Source of the DNA: Chitinophagaceae bacterium
GTDB lineage: Bacteria > Bacteroidota > Bacteroidia > Chitinophagales > Chitinophagaceae
Assembly (NCBI GenBank): GCA_019752295.1
Contig: JAIEMK010000025.1
Location: 1 to 64,000, forward strand
DNA: 64,000 bases
Reading direction: 5' to 3'
A program made the position numbers and the translations under genes. The notes under the pieces were generated by a model. It made no database searches. It saw nothing but the letters and a program-made list of their open reading frames with translations, and was not told the origin of the DNA. This document shows, piece by piece, positions 1-8,658 of this stretch; the first letter of the stretch is position 1; every line of letters starts with the position of its first letter.

Positions 1-269
1 AAACTATAAGTATTATATTTGAAACACTATTATTAACTAAGACAAAATACTGTCCGACTAAATCATCACACCTCAACTTTCAGCAGCATTTATATTTGTC
101 GGAAAAAAGTAAAAACCTAAAGCTGTGAATCAAAATAGGTTTTGACTCGTAAAATTTTTTTACAAACTTTTCCATACAATAGTTCTGATTTCTCACATTA
201 ATTTTTCGATTTTTGCTATATTTAAAGTGCTATAAGTTTATTGGCAATTATGCTTTTGTGTCAAATGAA

Positions 270-728
270 ATGACTAACCCTTTAGAAATAAAAAAACTGG
301 CAGATCAGCGCTTAAGAGAAGCTCAGGTACTTTTCCAAAATGGAATGTGTGATGGGGCATTTTATTTAGCAGGTTATAGTGTAGAGCTGGCATTAAAAGC
401 TAAGATTTGTGAAAGATTAGGAATCCCTAACCTATTTGACGAAGCTAATACTGTCACGAATTCGATCAAAGGAATTGGCGAAATCCGTAAAACGCTAAAA
501 ACTCACAATTTATTTACTCTGCTGATTTTCAGTGGGTTGAAAATTCAATTTGATAATGATAAGGCAACTTCAAAAGAACTTGCAAAGGCCAATTCATTAT
601 TGTTTAATGCATGGGATGAAAATGCCAGATACAAGCCTTGTGGACATGTACTAGATAAGGATGTTGAAAAATTAATAACTTCGCTCTCGGGAATAAATGG
701 AATATTAACATGGATAGAACAGAATTAA
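270..728 (+). CDS. HEPN-domain protein
   Basis: A 152-residue protein. The segment around GAFYLAGYSVELALKA is typical of HEPN helical domains, which occur in toxin RNases and in defence or nucleotidyltransferase-partner proteins. An R-x5-H motif is visible in IRKTLKTHNL, and R-x4-6-H is the HEPN RNase active-site pattern. I chose the ATG at 270 because the 19 codons upstream in frame (from 213) do not look like part of the fold. The next gene starts 19 bp before this one stops, so the two are probably translationally coupled. A toxin or RNA-cleaving role is inferred from family and motif only. Confidence 0.75.
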   Translation: MTNPLEIKKLADQRLREAQVLFQNGMCDGAFYLAGYSVELALKAKICERLGIPNLFDEANTVTNSIKGIGEIRKTLKTHNLFTLLIFSGLKIQFDNDKATSKELAKANSLLFNAWDENARYKPCGHVLDKDVEKLITSLSGINGILTWIEQN

Positions 729-1015
729 AAGAATTATTGATCCCTTTTCAGGAGAAATGCGCTGAGTTGGGAAAGCCATTGGCTGACTTTTGTGTTGAAG
801 AAGCTTTCCCTGGAGATATATCCACATCATATATCATTCAGGTAAAGGCACCTTGGGTTGACAATATGTATTGTTCTGATGCAATTGATTTTCTATTTGA
901 CACACTTTGGGAAACTACAAATGAAGAAATAAGAAAAAAAGTATTTTCAATCCAAGTACTTGATGGTAGAGATCAACTGCATTGTTGGTCTGAGGCTACA
1001 GTTGCTAAATCATAA
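710..1015 (+). CDS. Small uncharacterised partner of the HEPN protein
   Basis: A 101-residue acidic protein whose start lies inside the 3' end of the HEPN gene, an arrangement common in toxin-antitoxin and other two-component units. It has no signal peptide or membrane segment. I do not recognise the family. In particular it lacks the GSx10DxD motif of the minimal nucleotidyltransferases that often accompany HEPN proteins. Because of the overlap it is most likely co-expressed with the HEPN protein and could be its antidote or adaptor, but that is inference. Confidence 0.65.
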   Translation: MDRTELKELLIPFQEKCAELGKPLADFCVEEAFPGDISTSYIIQVKAPWVDNMYCSDAIDFLFDTLWETTNEEIRKKVFSIQVLDGRDQLHCWSEATVAKS

Positions 1016-1345
1016 GTAATAATAGGCAGGAATCTCCTTCTATTTTAAGTACATTCTCTGATTTTTGGACTTTAGTCCACACGAACAAGCAAACTCACTC
1101 TCTCAACTAATTAGCCCGAACTGACTGATATTAAATTTTTGCATTTAGGCTCTCTAGCAAGCAAGAAATCAAAATAAATAAATTGTTAAATATTTATAAT
1201 ATGATGAAGCATTTCTTACATTAGACATGAAATTATGCCAGAATTTATAGCATAATTGTGTGGAACCTGTGAGAAGAGTAGAGGTGAAATTTTTTCGGGA
1301 CACTGGAATCTGAGTTAGGGCAAGTGTAAATAGTAAAAGTAGTAT
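1016..1345. other. Intergenic gap without a recognisable gene
   Basis: This 330 bp AT-rich stretch has no convincing reading frame on either strand. The only structure I see is a short perfect inverted repeat, TGGACT-TT-AGTCCA, at about 1067-1080, some 50 bp after the end of the HEPN partner gene. It is not followed by a T-run and is at best a weak terminator or operator. Confidence 0.5.
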
Positions 1346-1939
1346 ATGCGAACACTGATATTTATAGCAGTATTATTCTTTGTTCAATCAACTCTTGGGC
1401 AGAAAAATGAGGCTGAACCCGTTAAAAAAATACCTGATTTTTCTTTATATCATTTAAAAAATGGGACAACTAATTTATTGTCTTTAGCAAAAGGAAAAAT
1501 AACATTCATCGATTTTTGGTTTGTGCCTTGCGGACCCTGCTTCGTTGAAATGAATATGTTGCATGAATTGTATGCAAAGTATAAAAACAACCCGGCTATC
1601 GCTTTTTTGACAATTACCTTTACAGATAGTTCAATAGTTAGGCCACTTATTGAAAACAGAAATGAGTTAGAGAATGACACTTACAGTTATTTTAAGAAGA
1701 TGTCGAATCTTGATACATTTAAACTACCTGTGTATTTTGCTTTTTCAAAACGAAAAGCAGAATCTTATAATGAATCAAGAGATTATTTAAATGGGACCTT
1801 TAATTTTTATATGTATCCAACCATTTTAATATTTGACAAAAATGGGTTGTTGATATATCATAAAACAGGCTTTTGGAAAAGCGACAGGAAACGGCAACAA
1901 CTGGAAATAGAAAATCTCATCAAAAGAAAGATGGAGTAA
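1346..1939 (+). CDS. Thioredoxin-like TlpA-family exported protein
   Basis: A 197-residue protein with an N-terminal signal peptide ending near residue 19 (FFVQSTLGQ). It has a thioredoxin fold with the redox motif C62-G-P-C65 in the context IDFWFVPCGPC, typical of TlpA/ResA-like thiol-disulfide oxidoreductases of the Bacteroidota periplasm. An insertion of about 50 residues separates the central helix from the region around YMYPTILIFDKNG, which fits the cis-Pro strand of the fold. The likely role is reduction of disulfides in exported proteins. It stands alone, with the downstream gene facing it. Confidence 0.85.
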   Translation: MRTLIFIAVLFFVQSTLGQKNEAEPVKKIPDFSLYHLKNGTTNLLSLAKGKITFIDFWFVPCGPCFVEMNMLHELYAKYKNNPAIAFLTITFTDSSIVRPLIENRNELENDTYSYFKKMSNLDTFKLPVYFAFSKRKAESYNESRDYLNGTFNFYMYPTILIFDKNGLLIYHKTGFWKSDRKRQQLEIENLIKRKME

Positions 1940-1977
1940 AAAATTTTTCACTTGAGTAAGTTCCTCCTCTGCCAATA

Positions 1978-2856
1978 TTAATAAGCAATGGTTATAAAAT
2001 TACTTAAAGTAACTCCCATTCTTTTCCATTTGTCCTGACTTGCAACTCTTGTATAACAATTTTTTGAAAAAGCTGTAACGGCTACGGGAACTATTGTAAT
2101 GGGGTTCTCTTTTTTTGCCATCCTGCTTTCTATCCATTGCATCGTAATAATAAATTCGCCATTAATTTTAATATTGTACTGCTCTAAGTCTATTTTAGTC
2201 CAACCGGTTTTAAAATCATTGATTGCGGCAAAAATTTGTGTCTTGCAAATGATGGTATCGGGCATATTGTTTTTTAGAGAATAAATATTTATCCTGAATT
2301 TTATAAAGTTGAAATTATTGGCAGAAATATAAAAGTTGAAATCCTTAAGAATCGCATTTCTTTTGTTGGCATGGTATCGCATTCCCATTTCAGAACCAAT
2401 AGTTTCTTCAACACTTGTTTTATTATGAACCGATAATTGCACCAGCTTGCCCGACTTTTGCCGACCAATTACTTCGCTATCTATTCGTGGGGTAGAACTG
2501 ATAACAGTTACTTCAGCAAGTTCTTTTACTTCGGCCTTTAACTTGATTGTCTTGTCATTGGTTGCCATAAAATCCTTAACTGAAATCCTAATGTTGCCAT
2601 AGCCTACAAGGCTTATCTGTAAAGTATCTGCAAGATTTTCTTGCGTTATCTTAAACGAGAATCGACCAATTGAGTCGCATACTGTTCCCTCCGGTTTATT
2701 TAAAACTCCCACACTAACATAGGCTAATGCAGTATTGGTTTCTTTATCTAAAACAACCCCTTTGACCGTTATGTTTTCGGCGGCCACATTCTGACAGAAG
2801 CTTTGATTACCAAAAGCCCAAATGAAAATAAACGCGAGCGTTATTTTAAATTTCAT
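1978..2856 (-). CDS. Exported protein with CarboxypepD_reg-like domain
   Basis: A 292-residue protein. I prefer the start at 2856 (MKFKITLAFIF), which opens directly on a signal peptide ending near SFCQ, over the longer frame from 2889. After the signal peptide comes a carboxypeptidase regulatory-like beta-sandwich (ITVKGVVLDKETNTALAYVSV...CDSIGRFSF), the small domain found at the front of many Bacteroidota outer-membrane proteins. The remaining 170 residues are beta-rich and unassigned. It lies 36 bp downstream of the GH3 gene on the same strand and may be co-transcribed with it. No TonB-dependent barrel follows, so this is not a SusC protein. Confidence 0.75.
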   Translation of the reverse strand: MKFKITLAFIFIWAFGNQSFCQNVAAENITVKGVVLDKETNTALAYVSVGVLNKPEGTVCDSIGRFSFKITQENLADTLQISLVGYGNIRISVKDFMATNDKTIKLKAEVKELAEVTVISSTPRIDSEVIGRQKSGKLVQLSVHNKTSVEETIGSEMGMRYHANKRNAILKDFNFYISANNFNFIKFRINIYSLKNNMPDTIICKTQIFAAINDFKTGWTKIDLEQYNIKINGEFIITMQWIESRMAKKENPITIVPVAVTAFSKNCYTRVASQDKWKRMGVTLSNFITIAY

Positions 2857-2892
2857 ACTCAATACTTTTTTTGCGTGCCAAATAAGCAAAAT

Positions 2893-5052
2893 CTATTCAA
2901 TTGTAATAGAAGTTGTTTGATGAATTTTAGCAGATGATTCGCCTACCAATATTTTATACACACCGGGTTCAACAATCCATTTAGCTTTTTGGGTATCGTA
3001 ATAGGCTAGTCCTTTAACAGGGATCTCCAATTTCACTTCTACCGTAGCTCCTTTCTGGACCATCACTTTTTTAAAAGCCTTTAACTCCTTATCTGCACGC
3101 TCCACAGCAGAGCTGGGTTTGTTTATATATAATTGAATGGTTTCTTTTCCGGAAAAATTACCGGTATTTGTTAGTTGAAGCGTTGCTTTAATGGTTTCAT
3201 TTGCACGATATATTTTCTTATTCGTGTTTAAATCTGAATACGCAAAAGAAGTATATGATAATCCATAGCCAAAAGGATAGAGTGGCTCAATTTTTTTGGT
3301 ATCAAACCAACGATATCCCACCAGGATACCTTCTTGATAGGTTACTACAGAATCGCCGGGATAGGCATTCAGCGCGTGTGCAGGTGATTGTTTTAAATCG
3401 GCCGGAAAGGTAAAAGGCAATTTGCCGGACGGATTTACTTTACCCGTTAACACATCGGCCAAAGCATTGCCATTTTCAGAACCATTATACCAACTCCATA
3501 CGATAGTGTGGCTTTGTTGTTTAATCTTATTAATATCATAAGGTGCTCCGCCCACAACCACGATAATGGTATTGGCATTAGCAGCTAACACTGCATCTAC
3601 TAATTCCTGTTCGCCAAAAGGAAGTGATAAGTTGGGTCTGTCTCTGCTCTCGCTTTCATAATCGCGATTGCCACCCACAAATAAAATAGTTAATTCAGAA
3701 GATTTTGCCAATGCCGCAGCTTCTGTAATCAGGGCTGGATCTGCTTTTGACATTTCAGTTTTATCTGTGTTCCAAATTGCTTTATAAATAGCGCGGTAGC
3801 CTTGTGCAAATTTGATGCTGGTGTTTTTATCTAATTTATTTTCTAATCCTTTTAGTGCAGTTACTTCATATTTCGCTTTTACGCCGGCACCAAATCCCCC
3901 TAAGTGATATGTATGAATCGCATTATCGCCAATCACCGCAATACTTTTTATTTTTGCAGTATTCAGGGGAAGCAAATGTTTTTCGTTCTTCAAAAGCACG
4001 ATCGACTCTGCAGCAATATCGTAAGCTGTTTTGCTATGTGCTGCTGTATTGATGCTTCCGGAAGGAGGATTTTCACTTAAAGTTGTATGATGCATTACCC
4101 ATAAAATGCGACGCACTTTTTCATCAATGGTTTGTACACTTACTTTACCCTCCTTCACTGCTTTGAGTAAGGGGTCGGCGAAATAATAGCTATGGTAGGG
4201 CGGATTTGAACCCATTTCCACATCCAGTCCATTGTTGGCAGCAGTAACGGTGCTATGTGTGCCACCCCAGTCGCTGATTACAATTCCTTTAAAGCCCCAC
4301 TGCCCTTTCAAAATAGTTTTGAGCAGGTATTCGTTTTCGGAGCAGTAAACTCCGCGCAATTTATTGTAGGCACTCATGATGGTCCATGCATTGCCTTCGG
4401 TAATAGTAGCTTTAAAAGCGGGCAGATAAATTTCTTGTAGGGCGCGTTCGTTGATTTCAACGCTTACTTTTCCGCGTTCAATTTCCTGGTTATTGAGTGC
4501 ATAGTGTTTTACGCAGGCGGCAATATTTTGGCTTTGAATTCCTTTAACCGATTGAACAGCCAGTTGCGCATTTAAAAAAGGATCTTCCGATAAGTATTCA
4601 TAGGTTCTTCCATTAAGAGGTGTGCGGGCAATATTAAATGCAGGAGCCAGCATCACATATTTTTTTCGAGCTCTGGCTTCTTCGCCCATATCATGTCCGT
4701 ATCGATAAGAGAGTTGTGGGTTCCAGGTAGCAGCCAGTGCAGAGCCGTTGGGAAAGAAAAGGGCAGAGTCGGTAGTGGAATTGGCAGAGCCCCAACCTTC
4801 CAATACATCTTCGCGCACACCCAGCGGGCCGTCATCCGTCATCAGTCCGGGTATATTCAGGCGTGGTACCCCTGCAGTGCCAAAAATGCTATTGGCGTGC
4901 AGCATGGCAATTTTTTCTTCGAGCGTTAATTGTTTAACGATGGCGTTAATTTTTTGTGCAATTATTTGATCCTTACTTGTTTGTGCAGCAATAAAACAAG
5001 TAGGAAATAAAATGAGTAGGGAAACCAAAAAAGGCAGGGCTTTGTGTTTCAT
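2893..5052 (-). CDS. Glycoside hydrolase family 3 beta-glucosidase
   Basis: A 719-residue secreted enzyme (start MKHKALPF at 5052, signal peptide to about AAQ). The GH3 N-terminal domain shows the substrate-binding KHY motif (about residue 182) and the nucleophile Asp in VISDWGG (about residue 261). Next come the GH3 C-terminal alpha/beta domain and a fibronectin III-like C-terminal domain, in the order and length usual for bacterial beta-glucosidases (bglX type). It would release glucose, or xylose/arabinose, from beta-linked oligosaccharides in the periplasm. The exact substrate cannot be read from the sequence. No susC/D genes are nearby, so this is not an obvious polysaccharide utilisation locus. 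Confidence 0.93.
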   Translation of the reverse strand: MKHKALPFLVSLLILFPTCFIAAQTSKDQIIAQKINAIVKQLTLEEKIAMLHANSIFGTAGVPRLNIPGLMTDDGPLGVREDVLEGWGSANSTTDSALFFPNGSALAATWNPQLSYRYGHDMGEEARARKKYVMLAPAFNIARTPLNGRTYEYLSEDPFLNAQLAVQSVKGIQSQNIAACVKHYALNNQEIERGKVSVEINERALQEIYLPAFKATITEGNAWTIMSAYNKLRGVYCSENEYLLKTILKGQWGFKGIVISDWGGTHSTVTAANNGLDVEMGSNPPYHSYYFADPLLKAVKEGKVSVQTIDEKVRRILWVMHHTTLSENPPSGSINTAAHSKTAYDIAAESIVLLKNEKHLLPLNTAKIKSIAVIGDNAIHTYHLGGFGAGVKAKYEVTALKGLENKLDKNTSIKFAQGYRAIYKAIWNTDKTEMSKADPALITEAAALAKSSELTILFVGGNRDYESESRDRPNLSLPFGEQELVDAVLAANANTIIVVVGGAPYDINKIKQQSHTIVWSWYNGSENGNALADVLTGKVNPSGKLPFTFPADLKQSPAHALNAYPGDSVVTYQEGILVGYRWFDTKKIEPLYPFGYGLSYTSFAYSDLNTNKKIYRANETIKATLQLTNTGNFSGKETIQLYINKPSSAVERADKELKAFKKVMVQKGATVEVKLEIPVKGLAYYDTQKAKWIVEPGVYKILVGESSAKIHQTTSITIE

Positions 5053-5148
5053 AAATGGCAATTGAAGAGTTGTTGATTTGATCTTAAAGAAAGTATGTAT
5101 AAAGTTAGGAATTCCGAGGAGAAGCCATAGGAATTTGTCAGATCATAA

Positions 5149-5661
5149 TCAGTACAATTTTTCTAGGTTTAGTGGGGGCCGCTTAAAAGCCAGGCTAGTG
5201 TCTCTGTATGAAATGCTTATTTTTGTATTTGTTCTATTTTTCCATTTCATTGTATAGTTTGTACGATCATATGCCTCAATATAACTTGCTCCCGATTCGT
5301 TGTCTGTTTCTGTATAGTAAATGATTAAATCGTTTTTATAATCAAGGAAGTATGCCTTCTCTACTAGTAATTCTGTAGTAAGATGGAAACTGTCAGATTG
5401 ATTTGTTGCTATATTCCGAATTGTAATTTTCCCCGAAGGATATAATGTAAGAAACCTTCCATGTATGGTTGCTACAACAGCATCCTCTTCTGAAGTATTT
5501 CCTGTTGGAGCTTTAACTAGAACAGGTTTAATGATATCTACATTCTTCTGTTGGTTTGCTGATTCAGTCACTTGAGATGTATTCTTCACTCCGAGCTTCG
5601 GGTTAGTATCTGAGGCGTTGCAGCCAATCAGAAAAATCAACAGGAATAAATTTCGTTTCAT
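5149..5661 (-). CDS. Small uncharacterised lipoprotein
   Basis: A 170-residue protein with a short hydrophobic N terminus and a lipobox (FLIGC, lipidated Cys about residue 14), followed by a Ser/Thr/Asn-rich linker to about residue 55. The rest has alternating beta-strand character (GRFLTLYPSGKITIRNIATNQ). I do not recognise a family. A broken small reading frame on the same strand ends 27 bp upstream of its start, so the two may once have formed an operon. Confidence 0.65.
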   Translation of the reverse strand: MKRNLFLLIFLIGCNASDTNPKLGVKNTSQVTESANQQKNVDIIKPVLVKAPTGNTSEEDAVVATIHGRFLTLYPSGKITIRNIATNQSDSFHLTTELLVEKAYFLDYKNDLIIYYTETDNESGASYIEAYDRTNYTMKWKNRTNTKISISYRDTSLAFKRPPLNLEKLY

Positions 5662-5688
5662 ATGCTGTGGTAATCTTCGATTCTTATT

Positions 5689-5930
5689 TTATTTGGATAA
5701 GGTTCTTGCCTTTTTTTTGAGTTTTGTAGTGGTAGTTGAATAGGTAGTTTCTTGTTCAAACAGTACTGATTGTTTTAGAAATTCCTCAGCATCTATTTCG
5801 GCATTTTTATCAAGTTGTACGACAGTAAAATAATTTTAATAGCGTCGCTGGGAGTGTCTGCAAGCGATACTGCTTTGCAACGAATTACAGTCGAGTGATG
5901 ACTTGCAAATGTGCAGGAGATTATGCTAAG
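5689..5930 (-). pseudogene. Broken small gene upstream of the lipoprotein (candidate)
   Basis: On the minus strand a stretch ending at the TAA at 5689-5691 reads as a convincing protein C terminus (YFTVVQLDKNAEIDAEEF, ending KKKARTLSK). It is closed upstream by a stop at 5836-5838. In another frame the DNA just upstream reads on plausibly (VSLADTPSDAIK). One extra A in the A4 run at 5834-5837 would join the two into DAIKNYFTVVQLDK. No in-frame ATG is seen before the next stop at 5931. I take this as a frameshifted, probably decayed gene of unknown function. The alternative is chance open frames. Confidence 0.3.
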
Positions 5931-5992
5931 TTAATTGGTTATAAAATATTGATATGTTGTTTATTGTAGAAATATTGTTTATTTTACCTTGT

Positions 5993-6490
5993 ATGATTTT
6001 CACTGACGACCTTATAGAAGAATTAGTCAATTGCGGGAAAAAGGTGATTGATGCTCCTAAAGACTCTGGGGTAGGTCGGGGCAGTAGTAAAGTAAAATTT
6101 TTACTTGAGTCAGTAGATGGTCTGCATTCATTCAGTGGTTTTATATCTAAAAATTTAACTTTTCAAGAAAATTATTCAATTGGATTAGTTTATAATCCAA
6201 AAGAGGAGAAAGGAAAAATTGTTTTGTTGCGAATTAATGGTCCGCATGGTCCAAACGAAAACGCTCAACACCATTATGGCCCACATATACATCTCTCAAC
6301 CGCAGAGAGAATTAATGCAGGTTTAAAACCAGAAGGTTTTATTGAAACTGATGTGCCATATTCGACTATAGAGGATGCAATACAACTTTATGTAAAAAAA
6401 ATTAACATAATACCTGCTGATAGAAAAAAACACTTTCCGGCGCCCAATAACCAAATTGATATTAACTTTGAACGAGTCGAAGAAATCTAA
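5993..6490 (+). CDS. Uncharacterised protein with GPHG...HHYGPHIH histidine cluster
   Basis: A 165-residue protein read from the ATG at 5993 (MIFTDDLIEEL). The longer frame from 5954 would add 13 hydrophobic residues and looks less natural. The central region has a striking histidine cluster, GPHG followed by HHYGPHIH. This could bind a metal or form a phosphoesterase or nuclease-like site, but I cannot name the family. Its stop codon overlaps the ATG of the next gene by one base (TAATG), so the two are translationally coupled and probably act together. Confidence 0.65.
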   Translation: MIFTDDLIEELVNCGKKVIDAPKDSGVGRGSSKVKFLLESVDGLHSFSGFISKNLTFQENYSIGLVYNPKEEKGKIVLLRINGPHGPNENAQHHYGPHIHLSTAERINAGLKPEGFIETDVPYSTIEDAIQLYVKKINIIPADRKKHFPAPNNQIDINFERVEEI

Positions 6491-7242
6491 TGGAACAGAT
6501 AATTAACTATATAAAACAGGACTTCAACGGAAGAGTTTCTATCAAGCAAAAAAGGCCTGGTATCTATCAAATATTGTTGCCAATTTATCATGAAGATGGC
6601 GATATGATAGATTTGTTTATAACGCCTGTAGGTGAAAATAAGTTTTCATTGTGTGATTACGGTTTGACATTACAAAGACTTTCATATTCTTACGACATTG
6701 ATACCGAAAACAAAGAGACCATACTTCAAAAAATAGTATCTGAAAACGGTCTTACTGAACAAGAGGGGAATATTTACTTAGACACTAAGCCCGAAACTTT
6801 ATATACAGATATAATGCATATTACGCAGGCTTATGCAAAGATTGGAAGCATGCGTTATTTTAAAAGGGAAATAATCGAAAACTTGTTTTTTGAAATGCTA
6901 GATGAATATATTTTTAGCAACCTTAAAGATTTTAATCCTCAAAAAAAGGTCATGCCGATACCTGAGAGGGATGATATAGAAGCAGACTATTCTTTTCAGC
7001 CGAATGGCAAGCCCGTGTATTTATTTGGTGTCAAGGATGTTGCTAAGGCAAGACTTGCTACATTGAGTTATCAAGCCTATTTATTAGGAAATATTAAATA
7101 TCATGGCTGGGTTGTAACAGAAAATTTTGAAGCGTTGCCACGAAAAGATAAATTAAGACTTACAAATGTCTGCGATAAACAATTCACATCACTTGATGAA
7201 TTTAAAATGAAAGCCCGGTCTTTTTTAGAAAAGGAAAAATAG
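6490..7242 (+). CDS. DUF1828-type domain protein
   Basis: A 250-residue soluble protein. The N-terminal third (DGDMIDLFITP...FSLCDYGLTLQRL) matches the pattern of DUF1828, a family of phage and bacterial proteins of unknown function in which a beta-strand pair is followed by D-x-G-x-T-L. The C-terminal half resembles the DUF1829-type region that often follows it; this match is weaker. It is coupled by a one-base overlap to the histidine-rich protein upstream. Such genes sit mainly in mobile or defence regions, which fits this neighbourhood. The activity is unknown. Confidence 0.7.
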   Translation: MEQIINYIKQDFNGRVSIKQKRPGIYQILLPIYHEDGDMIDLFITPVGENKFSLCDYGLTLQRLSYSYDIDTENKETILQKIVSENGLTEQEGNIYLDTKPETLYTDIMHITQAYAKIGSMRYFKREIIENLFFEMLDEYIFSNLKDFNPQKKVMPIPERDDIEADYSFQPNGKPVYLFGVKDVAKARLATLSYQAYLLGNIKYHGWVVTENFEALPRKDKLRLTNVCDKQFTSLDEFKMKARSFLEKEK

Positions 7243-7713
7243 TACCAGATGCACTACGAATCGTCTGCAAGATTCTTGCAATTTTACAGCTTACTAACTA
7301 CTTACAAAAATTACAAAGTCGAGTCGATAAATCATCTAATGAATTGCAGATAGTTTGCAGTGTATTATTGATATTTGAAATTTAGGGTATTACAATATAA
7401 TCATGCACAATGGACAGGAATATGCAAAGACTGGGAAATCGACTTCGCCTGCCCGTACTGGTTGCTTAATATCATCAGTTGAAGTTAGCAATTTATATCC
7501 AGTGATGTTTGCCCTGATCGGAACAAAGTTTAACGGTGGGAAAATGATGATTGTTATTCCACCAGTTTTGTTTACCATGAGGGTATATGCCTAGCTTATT
7601 GATTGAAATATGCAACTCGAAGAGCCGTATAAATCGAGGCGTTCACGTAGGGTTCTCCCATTTAGCGGGACAAGTTGTGATGAGCTTGGATGAAAGTTCC
7701 TCGACTTGTTTTT
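7243..7713. other. Gene-poor gap with a possible intron relic
   Basis: This 471 bp stretch holds two overlapping frames of about 62 codons on opposite strands (7403-7594 and 7390-7578), neither of which looks like a protein. Its only notable element is the group II intron domain V-like segment at 7621-7657, listed separately. It probably represents decayed mobile DNA between the DUF1828 unit and the next gene. Confidence 0.45.
7621..7657 (+). mobile_element. Possible relic of group II intron domain V
   Basis: The segment opens GAGCCGTAT and closes ACGTAGGGTTCT, the two strands of the conserved 34-36 nt domain V hairpin, including the AGC triad and the usual spacing. The upper stem and tetraloop are degenerate and one lower-stem C is replaced by G, breaking a pair. 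No reverse transcriptase frame is present nearby, so if real this is a dead remnant. Chance similarity is possible. Confidence 0.3.
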
Positions 7714-8463
7714 TTAGTATAACCCTGGTATTGGGAATCTATATCCAATAAAATACTTTTTACCATTTATTTCAAAAGCTTGCTTTTCCCTTCTCTTCTT
7801 TAGAAGTTCTGTCAACTGGTTCAAATATTTTTTTTCTAAGAATATACTTGTCACATAACTTCCTTGTTTTCTTGTATCTGGACTATTAAGATTAGGCCAA
7901 TTTGTCGGCCATTGAATTGGGATGTCTGGTGAGTGGCTATAGTCGGATAACATAATCTCAATTCTGTCAGGTATCCACTTTATCGACTTTTCAGCGTCAA
8001 AGTTTAAAATGAAGTTATGAATATTGAGAACTTGTGATGGAAACCTTTTCCGATAATCCTTTGATGAAACATAACCGCAAACTGAAACACAAACCAATGT
8101 GTCAAGTTTTACAAAAACACTATAAGATGGATTATCTGTTGCCAGTATCTCTCCATTGGGGGCTGAAATTGTTGCGTTGAAAAATCTACTTTTTTTGAAA
8201 AGAGTATCCGTCAAATTTAGTTCACTGATAAGCTGAGTCTTTTCACCCTCTTCAACCTGGGTCAAATTATACGCCCCGTTTTTCCAAAACAAAATTTTAC
8301 CATTGATATAAAGAATGAATAGTGGGCCTTCTGCTCCCATAAACATAGCCCGCGGGTCACTAATGCGATACCAAAAAATTGGTTTCCCAAAACTCGTGTC
8401 ACCAATTTGTCCAAATGAACTGAGCCCGATAAAAAGAAATATAAAAATCAATAGTCGTGTCAT
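7714..8463 (-). CDS. Uncharacterised exported protein
   Basis: A 249-residue protein with a clear signal peptide (MTRLLIFIFLFIGLSSFGQ). The mature part is beta-rich and has no motif that I recognise. Two cysteines close together (VCVSVCGYV) could form a disulfide. It lies downstream of the DUF262 gene on the same strand, separated by 195 bp without a gene, so co-transcription is possible but not shown. The frame at 8460-8711 overlapping its start does not look real. Confidence 0.6.
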   Translation of the reverse strand: MTRLLIFIFLFIGLSSFGQIGDTSFGKPIFWYRISDPRAMFMGAEGPLFILYINGKILFWKNGAYNLTQVEEGEKTQLISELNLTDTLFKKSRFFNATISAPNGEILATDNPSYSVFVKLDTLVCVSVCGYVSSKDYRKRFPSQVLNIHNFILNFDAEKSIKWIPDRIEIMLSDYSHSPDIPIQWPTNWPNLNSPDTRKQGSYVTSIFLEKKYLNQLTELLKKRREKQAFEINGKKYFIGYRFPIPGLY

Positions 8464-8658
8464 GGTTTTATTGATAGTTTCAATAATTGGGTGGTCGCAA
8501 AAATTGCATAAAACTTTCGGGCTTGGAGAAGGTGATGATTTTCACAACAAATGTTGACGCGGAGAACCAATTTTTGATTTACTAAAAATACGTCTACAGA
8601 GCACTGAACCGCAATTTTTGCTGAATCCGTGTACCAGCAGTTTTTACGTCGACTGAAA

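Noticed and set aside
2893-5052. Polysaccharide utilisation locus around the GH3 gene
   Set aside because: No SusC/SusD pair, other glycoside hydrolase or sensor gene is adjacent.
7403-7594. 63-codon plus-strand frame in the gap after the DUF1828 gene
   Set aside because: A similar-length frame lies on the opposite strand over the same bases and neither shows domain, signal or coding bias.
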